Positions 33,426-39,705 of a DNA stretch of 39,705 nt are shown in pieces. This DNA comes from Deltaproteobacteria bacterium (GTDB lineage Bacteria; Desulfobacterota; Desulfobacteria; Desulfobacterales; JAFDCJ01): NCBI GenBank assembly GCA_024277475.1, contig JAJRVC010000083.1, forward strand, positions 1 to 39,705, written 5' to 3'. Position 1 is the stretch's first letter; each line of letters begins with the position of its first letter. The translations under genes and the position numbers were made by a program. A model generated the notes under the pieces. That model ran no database searches, was not told the origin of the DNA, and saw nothing but the letters and a program-made list of their open reading frames with translations.

Positions 33426-34283
33426 ATGAGAAACATAGAATATCTGAAGCCAAATGATATCAAAGAACTTTTTCTTCTCATGGCACAAAATAAAAATCGT
33501 GCCACGGTTATCGCCGGTGGAACGAACCTTGTTCCCGAAATGCGAGACGGCGTCAAAACACCGCAGGTACTGGTGGACGTCGGCGATCTGCAGGAATTGG
33601 TGGGTATCCAACTTGATAAAGACAGCGTTGCCATCGGTGCTGCCACCACCATCGCCGAAATCACTGCAAGCGAGGTTATTCGTGAACACTTTCCCATCCT
33701 GTCAAAGGCTGCCGCAGAGCTTGGAAACCCGCTGACCCGCAACCGCGCAACCATTGGCGGCAACCTGGCCAATGCTTCGCCCTGCGCGGATACGGCCCCA
33801 CCGCTGCTGGCCCTGGAGGCCACCATTCATATTTCCGATGCCGGGGGCAAAGAGCGGGCCGTGCCCATCGACAGATTTTTTATGGGTTATAAACTGACCC
33901 GGCTCGGCAGGGGCGATGTGATGACCCGGATCACCCTGCCGCTGCCCGCCCGGGAGGTCAAAGGCGGCCACACCAAGCTGGGACTGCGAAAAGCCGCCAG
34001 TATCTGCGTGGCCAGCGTGGCCCTCATGTTGTTGAAAGAAAATGGCCGTATTACCAAGGCTCGCGTTGCCTTTGGTTCCGTTGCACCGCAACCGATCCGC
34101 GCCTACGCCCTGGAAACGTTGCTTGAGGGCAACGCTGTCAATGGCGAGCTCTTGGCCGAATGTGATGCTTTGCTCAAAAAAGAAATAGCGCCTATCAGCG
34201 ATATTCGCGGTACCGAAAGCTACCGTCAAGCGGCTGCCGGAGCAATTTTAAGACGCAATCTGCTTCAAGCATGGTCAGGATAG
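33426..34283 (+). CDS. Molybdenum hydroxylase FAD-binding medium subunit (2)
   Basis: A 285-residue CoxM/XdhB-type protein with IAGGTNLVPEM near residues 32-42 and TIGGNLANASPCADTAPP near 107-124. ATG 33426 follows TGGAGG with good spacing; a frame beginning at 33414 would remove the site. It is only moderately similar to the first FAD subunit (AGGTNL instead of AGGTDL, for example), so it belongs to a different enzyme and is not a recent copy. The 218-bp gap upstream contains a repeat-rich stretch (33249-33309: words such as GGTTGAGC, GGTTCAGC and CGGGTTCAAC). Confidence 0.93.
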   Translation: MRNIEYLKPNDIKELFLLMAQNKNRATVIAGGTNLVPEMRDGVKTPQVLVDVGDLQELVGIQLDKDSVAIGAATTIAEITASEVIREHFPILSKAAAELGNPLTRNRATIGGNLANASPCADTAPPLLALEATIHISDAGGKERAVPIDRFFMGYKLTRLGRGDVMTRITLPLPAREVKGGHTKLGLRKAASICVASVALMLLKENGRITKARVAFGSVAPQPIRAYALETLLEGNAVNGELLAECDALLKKEIAPISDIRGTESYRQAAAGAILRRNLLQAWSG

Positions 34284-34369
34284 AATGATCGATTTAAAAA
34301 GAACGGAGCCTAACAATTCACTAAATATTCAATTTTCGATAGTCAATTCCTGGTTGGGAGAACACTGGC

Positions 34370-34867
34370 ATGAACAAATATTCCATTCGAGTCAACGTCA
34401 ACAGGGAGTGGCGCACAGCAGAAGTGACGGCCACCGAAACCCTCCTCGACACCCTGCGCAATAAATGGCGGGCAGTGGAAGTCAAAAACGGCTGCGGCCA
34501 GGGCGATTGCGGTGCCTGTTCAGTGCTTCTCCAGGGCCGCCCCGTCAATGCCTGTCTGGTATTGAGTGTACAGGCCAATGAAAAGGAAGTAATCACCGTT
34601 AAAGGTATCGGAACCCGGGAAAATCCGCACCCGCTTCAAACCGCCTTTGTGGAACAAGGTGCCATTCAATGCGGTTTTTGTACACCCGGTATGATTGTGT
34701 CGAGTGCTGCCCTGCTTGAGCAAAATCCCAATCCCAGCCGAGCGGAAATTAGTGACGCCATATCCGGTAACCTCTGCCGCTGCACCGGTTATACCAAAAT
34801 TTTTCGCGCCGTTGCGGATGCCGCCACAAAACAAAACCCGCAAACAGGAGGCCGTAGCCATGGCTGA
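34370..34867 (+). CDS. Molybdenum hydroxylase [2Fe-2S] small subunit (2)
   Basis: A 165-residue CoxS-type subunit. The first cluster ligands are C42, C47, C50 and C62 in GCGQGDCGAC and NAC, and the second are C101, C104, C136 and C138 (CGFCTPG, CRC). Its stop overlaps the start of the large subunit by 8 bases. The 86-bp gap before it contains a short repeat (34323-34350) shared with 31781-31807. Confidence 0.94.
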   Translation: MNKYSIRVNVNREWRTAEVTATETLLDTLRNKWRAVEVKNGCGQGDCGACSVLLQGRPVNACLVLSVQANEKEVITVKGIGTRENPHPLQTAFVEQGAIQCGFCTPGMIVSSAALLEQNPNPSRAEISDAISGNLCRCTGYTKIFRAVADAATKQNPQTGGRSHG

Positions 34868-37304
34868 TCTTATCAATACCCAAACAGGAGACCGTGCGAT
34901 ACCGAATACGGCGCCCAAGGGCGGATACAATATCATCGGGAAGCCGAGGCCCCGCCACGACGCCTGGTCCAAGGTACTTGGCAACACCGTTTATGCCGCT
35001 GATTACATTGTCCCCGGCATGCTCTATGGCAAGGTACTCAGAAGCGAACACGCCGCCGCACGTATTCAATCGATTGACACCAGTGCAGCAGAGGAGATGA
35101 CCGGGGTGGTCGCTGTCATGACCGCCAAAGATGTACCTAACAACGAAACGGTAACTAAATTCGGCCAGACCCATACGGTCGGCGGGTTCGAAGGCCTCTA
35201 CCGGGTCCTGGCCGAAAAGAAGGTGCGCTTTAAGGGTGAAGCCGTTGCCATTGTGGCCGCTGAAACGCTGGAACTTGCCACGGCGGCCTTGAAAGAGATC
35301 AAGGTGGATTACGAGCCACTGGAAGGTGTTTTTGATCCGGTGGAAGCGATGAAACCGGGAGCCTATTTTGTGGGAGAAGAAGAGAACAACGTTATTTGCA
35401 GCTATAAGGTTCGCAAAGGAGATGTAGCAAAAGGCTTTGCCGAAGCGGATGTCATTGTGCAGAACACCTACCGGGTCCAGCCGGTGGATCACGCTTATAT
35501 CGAGCCGGAGGCCGGGGTAGCCTGGCTGGATGATGAGGGGGTGGTCACTATTCGCGCGGCAACCCAGGTCATCGAGCACTTCCGCGGCATCGCCGAGGTG
35601 CTGGGGCTGCCGCAAAACAAGGTGCGTGTTATCGCTCCCATGCTCGGCGGAGGTTTCGGCGGCAAGGAAGATATCACCGTTGAGACCTATCTGGCGTTGC
35701 TGGTGCAAAAAACCCAGCGGCCGGTTTCCCTGACATTTACCCGCGAGGAATCAATTCTTGCTCACAGCAAACGCCATCCCTACCGGATGTACTATAAAAC
35801 CGGAGCCACCAGAGACGGCAAACTGGTGGCCATGGAGGCTGAGCTGATCTCCGATGCCGGTGCCTATGTCTACCTGAGCCCCTGGGTGCTTCTTTACTCC
35901 ACCGTCAATGCCACCGGTCCTTACGACATCACCCATGTCAAGGTGGACACCCATACGGTATTAACCAACAACATTTTCACCAGCGCAAACCGTGGCTTTG
36001 GTGCCAATCAGCCCTGTTTTGCCTACGAATGCCAGTTGGATGAACTGGCTGAAAAACTGGGCATGTCTCCGCTGGAGATCCGCAAGAGAAACTACCTGCA
36101 TACCGGCGATAGCCTGTCAACCGGACGGGTGTTGGAACATGCCGTGGAAACTGAAGCGACCGCCGAAAAGGTGGTGGCTGCGCTGGGAGAACCCAACCAG
36201 CCGCACCATGCCGGTGAAAAAATCGGCCAGGGTATCGCTTCATGCATGTCCAGCTATGGCCGCATGTGCTTTTTACATGACACTTCGCGCTCTTACGTCA
36301 GTGTAGATCTCGATGGCAGCGTATCGGTTCGTTGCGGCGTACAGGATCTCGGGGGGGGCCAGGCATCCTCGCTTGCCCAGATCGCCGCTGAAGCACTCGG
36401 CGTTTCCCTGGAGGATGTCACTGTCTTTCACGGTGACTCCGCCCTGACCCCGCTGGCAGGTACAACTACCGCCACCCGTCAGCTGTATATGTCAGGCAAT
36501 GCTACCTTGAAAGCGGCCGCCACGGTACGACGAAATCTTCTGGAAAAAGCGGGCCGGATGCTGGGTGTGAGTCCTGAATTTCTGGATATCCGGGACCGCA
36601 AGGTATTTATCCAACCCGAGCGTAAACCCTGGATGGTGGTCGAAAAAGAGAATCGGGAATGCACGATCAGCTACGGCGGCGACCGGGGCGATATCATCAT
36701 CTCGGAAATTTGCGGCAACAACGATCCGGATACGGTTATCCCATTATCGGATGTGATCAAGGCAGCGGCTGCAGATGGGATTGAGTTGTATTGCGTGGCT
36801 CAATTCAGCGCTCCGACCCGGGAGTTAATGGATTTTAAAACCGGCCAGGGGCAGGTCTGGCCTGATTTGACTTTCGGCACCATTGGCATGGAAGTGGCGG
36901 TGGATACTGAAACTGGTATGATCGACGTGCTCAAAATCATCTCCTGTTTCGACGTTGGGCAGGCCATCAATCCCCTGAGCGCCGAGGGACAGATGGAGGG
37001 CGGCGCGATCTACGGGCTCGGATATGGTCTCTTTGAGGATGTGGTGATTAAAAAGGGGGTTACCATGACCCCATCACTGGCGGAGTATCTGATACCTACC
37101 GCCAAGGATGTGCCCGAGGTGGAAAGTATCATGATTGAATCCGGCGGCGGTATCGGTCCGTTTGGAGCCAAAGGGATCGGCGAACCGGCGACCGTACCGG
37201 CCGCTCCGGCCCTGGCTAATGCGGTCACCGCTGCCATCGGGGCGCGTGTGCATACCTTGCCGCTGACCCCTGACAAAATTCTCAAGGCCCTTGGCAAAAT
37301 ATAA
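34860..37304 (+). CDS. Xanthine dehydrogenase family protein, molybdopterin-binding large subunit (2)
   Basis: An 814-residue large subunit. The motifs are canonical here: MLGGGFGGKED (261-271), SANRGFGANQP with R378, and the catalytic E775 in GPFGAKGIGEP. ATG 34860 is preceded by AGGAGG inside the small-subunit gene; the frame from 34695 lies within that gene and is rejected. The subunit order is M-S-L, against L-M-S in the first enzyme. The arginine and GGFGGK place it nearer to true purine- or N-heterocycle-type hydroxylases than the first enzyme. The substrate is unknown. No XdhC-type cofactor insertion gene is in the window. Confidence 0.94.
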   Translation: MADLINTQTGDRAIPNTAPKGGYNIIGKPRPRHDAWSKVLGNTVYAADYIVPGMLYGKVLRSEHAAARIQSIDTSAAEEMTGVVAVMTAKDVPNNETVTKFGQTHTVGGFEGLYRVLAEKKVRFKGEAVAIVAAETLELATAALKEIKVDYEPLEGVFDPVEAMKPGAYFVGEEENNVICSYKVRKGDVAKGFAEADVIVQNTYRVQPVDHAYIEPEAGVAWLDDEGVVTIRAATQVIEHFRGIAEVLGLPQNKVRVIAPMLGGGFGGKEDITVETYLALLVQKTQRPVSLTFTREESILAHSKRHPYRMYYKTGATRDGKLVAMEAELISDAGAYVYLSPWVLLYSTVNATGPYDITHVKVDTHTVLTNNIFTSANRGFGANQPCFAYECQLDELAEKLGMSPLEIRKRNYLHTGDSLSTGRVLEHAVETEATAEKVVAALGEPNQPHHAGEKIGQGIASCMSSYGRMCFLHDTSRSYVSVDLDGSVSVRCGVQDLGGGQASSLAQIAAEALGVSLEDVTVFHGDSALTPLAGTTTATRQLYMSGNATLKAAATVRRNLLEKAGRMLGVSPEFLDIRDRKVFIQPERKPWMVVEKENRECTISYGGDRGDIIISEICGNNDPDTVIPLSDVIKAAAADGIELYCVAQFSAPTRELMDFKTGQGQVWPDLTFGTIGMEVAVDTETGMIDVLKIISCFDVGQAINPLSAEGQMEGGAIYGLGYGLFEDVVIKKGVTMTPSLAEYLIPTAKDVPEVESIMIESGGGIGPFGAKGIGEPATVPAAPALANAVTAAIGARVHTLPLTPDKILKALGKI

Positions 37305-37397
37305 CCGAGATTAAACGATACTCGATCAGGTTATACTATATTTCTGTTTATCATTAACCTTTCAACCCTGAACCTCTGAACTCATGAACGGTTACAG

Positions 37398-38072
37398 ATG
37401 AAAAAACGCATTGGAATCGTTACCATCGGGCAGTCGCCCCGCACAGACGTGGTACCGGAAATACAGATCTATCTGGGCGACCACGTAACGATTATTGAGC
37501 ACGGCGCCCTGGACGGTCTGAGCTTGACCGAGGTAAAGGAGTATGCTCCCGAGGCCGGAATGCTGCCGTTGGTAACCCGCATGCAGGACGGCACAGAGGT
37601 GATTGTTGCCAAAGACAAGTTGTTGCCGCGCCTTAATAACGTCGTGACGGCTTTGGACAACAAGGGTGTGAACATGATACTGTTGCTTTGCAATGGTGAT
37701 TTCCCTGACTTCGGCACCCGTTGCCTGGTAATTGAACCTCAGCGGCTGGTCGACCGCTGTGTGGCCGGATTGCTCCGTGAACGTCATCGGCTGGGTATCC
37801 TGGTACCCGTGCCGGAACAGGAGAACTGGGTTCGCCGGCGACTGGAAGCGATCAATCCTAATTTGACGGTTGCGGCGGCCTCCCCTTATGCAGGAGAAAA
37901 ATCGATAGAAGTCGCCTGTCAGCGGTTCCGGCACGAGGGCTGCGATGTTATCGTGCTTTACTGTATGGGGTTTAACCGGCAACTGGGCGAAAAAGTACGT
38001 GCGCTTTGCAACACTCCGGTCATGGTGTCCAGTACTATTGTGGCCCGCATTCTGGGTGAACTGCTGGAGTAA
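37398..38072 (+). CDS. AroM family protein (Asp/Glu racemase-like)
   Basis: A 224-residue protein of the AroM family, recognisable from IGIVTIGQSPRTDVVPEI (5-22), EYAPEAGMLPL and the ending MVSSTIVARILGELL. The function of AroM is unknown. There are two cysteines at strand ends, C98 in MILLLCNGDFPDF and C189 in DVIVLYCMGFNRQLG, one in each half. This is the pattern of the two-cysteine Asp/Glu/hydantoin racemases; E. coli AroM, as I remember it, lacks the first. The RBS is weak. It is 22 bp ahead of a hydantoinase-type gene, whose partner in hydantoin pathways is a racemase. Racemase activity is inference. Confidence 0.9.
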   Translation: MKKRIGIVTIGQSPRTDVVPEIQIYLGDHVTIIEHGALDGLSLTEVKEYAPEAGMLPLVTRMQDGTEVIVAKDKLLPRLNNVVTALDNKGVNMILLLCNGDFPDFGTRCLVIEPQRLVDRCVAGLLRERHRLGILVPVPEQENWVRRRLEAINPNLTVAAASPYAGEKSIEVACQRFRHEGCDVIVLYCMGFNRQLGEKVRALCNTPVMVSSTIVARILGELLE

Positions 38073-38094
38073 CCGTTCAACTGCTGGAGGACAA

Positions 38095-39510
38095 ATGGAT
38101 TCTCAGAAAAACGATATCGCCGTTATAAACGGCAGGGTTGTCAACAGTCATTCTATTACTGCGGCCGATGTCCTGATCAGCGATGGTTGCATTACCGCAA
38201 TTGCACCCCCAGGAGCTGAGTGCAACGCAGGACGGGTTATCGATGCGGCCGGCAATTATATTCTTCCCGGCATCATCGACGCCCACCTGCATCCGGTCTA
38301 TGCCGACCGCATCGATACCCTCTCCCGGGCCGCCGTCTGTGAAGGGGTGACGACCCTGATCCCATACATCGGCGCCGTCAAAGCCTGGGGGCAGAGCGGC
38401 GGGCTGATCGCGGCCGTCGAAAGTTTCATCGCCGAAGGCGAGTCTACCTCCCTGGTGGATTTCAGCCTGCACTGCACACTGTTGCAAGACGACATGGCGG
38501 ACATCGAGAAGACCATTCCACAAATGATCGAGCGGGGGATTATCTCCTTTAAAGCTTTTATGGCCTATGCCAAACGCGGCATGAAGCTGAACGATGATGA
38601 ACTGCTGCGCCTTATGAATACGGTGGCGCAGCACGGCGGGCTTATGGCCGCCCATGCCGAGAACGGCGACATTATCGATTTTATGGAGGAAAAACTGATC
38701 AGGCAGGGGCAGCAAACCCCGCAATTTTATCCACAGTCCCACCCCAATCTTTCGGAGGCCGAAGCGGTTTTTCGGTTGTTGACCCTGGCTCAGACCGCAT
38801 CCTGTCCCATTTACGTGCCGCACATCAGCACCGCCGAAACATTGGAAGTATTGGCTCTGTTCGAAAAGTGGCAGTCCGCAGAATTTTACGTGGAGACCTG
38901 CCCCCACTACCTCACCCTGACTGAGGGGGTTATGGCCCAAAGGGGGACCCTTGCTAAAATGGCGCCACCGCTGCGACGGCAGCCCGATATCGATGCACTG
39001 TGGCAGGCAGTGGCAGACGGACGTATACAGGTCATTGGTTCGGATGCTGCGGGTAGTAATACGGCTGCCAACGAACCCTTGCGAGACAAGATCTTCAGTG
39101 CACCTAACGGGATCCCCGGCCTGGAAACTTTGCTGAAGGTGGTGTACCAGGCAGGGGTGAATGATGACCGCATCACCCTGCCTCAAATGGTGGCGCAGCT
39201 GAGCGAAAATCCGGCTAAAATATTCGGTCTCTATCCACGTAAGGGTATACTTGAGCCCGGAGCGGATGCCGATCTGGTCATTTTTGACCCGGGCCTTGAA
39301 TACATCATCGGTGATACTCACCCGGAATTAAATGTCGATTTTGGACTGTATGCCGGCAGACAGGGACAAGGAGAGCCTATTTTGACCATGCAAAGGGGCA
39401 CGATCCTCTTTGAAAACAACCAGATCAAGTCCCTTTCCGGGCGGGGCAAATACCTGACGGCAACCCGCGACACCGCTGTGTCCCAGTCCGCCCTGGTCTC
39501 CGGCTCGTAG
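38095..39510 (+). CDS. Hydantoinase/dihydropyrimidinase-type amidohydrolase
   Basis: A 471-residue cyclic amidohydrolase. The binuclear metal site is complete: H64 and H66 (DAHLH), probable carboxylated lysine K153 (FKAFMAY), H187 (AAHAEN), H243 (VPHIS) and D317 (GSDAAGS). In dihydropyrimidinase and hydantoinase the aspartate is followed by histidine and proline (SDHCP, for example); here AAGSN follows, so the substrate pocket differs. It opens a cyclic amide such as a hydantoin, dihydropyrimidine, allantoin or a related lactam. GGAGG stands just before ATG 38095; the frame from 37945 runs through aroM and is rejected. It is the last gene of the cluster. A 414-codon antisense frame (38077-39321) is a shadow. 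Confidence 0.93.
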   Translation: MDSQKNDIAVINGRVVNSHSITAADVLISDGCITAIAPPGAECNAGRVIDAAGNYILPGIIDAHLHPVYADRIDTLSRAAVCEGVTTLIPYIGAVKAWGQSGGLIAAVESFIAEGESTSLVDFSLHCTLLQDDMADIEKTIPQMIERGIISFKAFMAYAKRGMKLNDDELLRLMNTVAQHGGLMAAHAENGDIIDFMEEKLIRQGQQTPQFYPQSHPNLSEAEAVFRLLTLAQTASCPIYVPHISTAETLEVLALFEKWQSAEFYVETCPHYLTLTEGVMAQRGTLAKMAPPLRRQPDIDALWQAVADGRIQVIGSDAAGSNTAANEPLRDKIFSAPNGIPGLETLLKVVYQAGVNDDRITLPQMVAQLSENPAKIFGLYPRKGILEPGADADLVIFDPGLEYIIGDTHPELNVDFGLYAGRQGQGEPILTMQRGTILFENNQIKSLSGRGKYLTATRDTAVSQSALVSGS

Positions 39511-39550
39511 CCCACGCCTTGGATAGTTTTATATGACGGATTAACTAAAA

Positions 39551-39628
39551 AATGAACATCGAATAATGTATTCTGTCAATTTAAAAAAAGACTGAGCAGA
39601 GCGAAGTTACCCTTCGAAATTCGATTCG
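39551..39628. repeat. Dispersed intergenic repeat, copy 2
   Basis: Related to 11375-11466 (ATGAACATCGAA, AATGTATTCTGTC, TTTAAAAAA, AGCGAAG and CCTTCGAAATTCGAT in the same order). The rest of the window to 39705 contains no gene; it ends in another short repeat word, CCTGAACGTTGA. Confidence 0.6.
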
Positions 39629-39705
39629 GCTGCCCTGTTGATCCTGTCAGAAAACGGATGGCCTACAAGCAGGATCAATGAAAGAAAGGTAACCCTGAAC
39701 GTTGA

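Noticed and set aside
34749..35708. A 319-codon - strand frame
   Set aside because: Antisense to the second molybdenum hydroxylase large subunit; low-complexity His/Gly-rich product typical of a shadow frame.
38077..39321. A 414-codon open frame on the - strand
   Set aside because: It lies exactly opposite the amidohydrolase gene, whose metal-binding motifs are complete; the antisense protein has no recognisable domain and arises from the GC-rich codon pattern.

Overview
The window looks like a chromosomal segment from an anaerobic, metabolically versatile bacterium, most likely a sulfate-reducing or syntrophic member of the Desulfobacterota. This rests on gene content (indolepyruvate-type ferredoxin oxidoreductase, an ATP-driven 2-hydroxyacyl-CoA dehydratase/benzoyl-CoA-reductase-type protein with its activase, a dienoyl-CoA hydratase, a 3-hydroxyacyl-CoA dehydrogenase-hydratase fusion, ADP-forming acyl-CoA synthetase) and on the many imperfect repeats between genes. 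The taxonomic call is inference. No rRNA, tRNA, CRISPR array, insertion sequence or phage gene was seen.

Region 1 (1-18771, all + strand) is a long acyl-CoA catabolic cluster. It holds the end of a FabG-like SDR, an SCP-x-type thiolase with its zinc-ribbon/OB-fold partner, a hydratase resembling cyclohexa-1,5-diene-1-carbonyl-CoA hydratase, a dehydrogenase-hydratase fusion with a coupled small CxxC protein, IorA/IorB, a ketopantoate-reductase-like 2-oxoacid reductase, one BadF/HgdC-type activase, one HgdB/BcrC-type catalytic subunit, an ADP-forming acyl-CoA synthetase and three AMP-forming acyl-CoA ligases. Together they could activate an aromatic or other 2-oxo/2-hydroxy acid, reduce or dehydrate it with ATP-energised low-potential electrons, and degrade it by beta-oxidation-like steps. 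The true substrate cannot be read from the sequence.

Region 2 (18841-26829, - strand apart from a remnant) is mixed. It has a secreted PEGA-TPR protein with about twenty TPR units, a decayed amidase C-terminus, a Tat-exported metallophosphoesterase, a protein with an apparent winged-helix N-terminus and C-terminal ferredoxin clusters, a small secreted protein, and a two-subunit aconitase X operon preceded by a small four-cysteine protein.

Region 3 (27177-39510, + strand) starts with an XRE-cupin regulator, divergent from the aconitase X operon. It then carries two complete xanthine-dehydrogenase-type molybdenum hydroxylases with different subunit orders, a class III aminotransferase of the glutamate-1-semialdehyde aminomutase type between them, an AroM-family protein with racemase-like cysteine placement, and a hydantoinase/dihydropyrimidinase-type amidohydrolase. 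This looks like an uncharacterised catabolic island for an N-heterocycle or cyclic amide/ureide. The two halves of the window share intergenic repeats, including a two-block repeat at 16951-17090 and 27755-27879.
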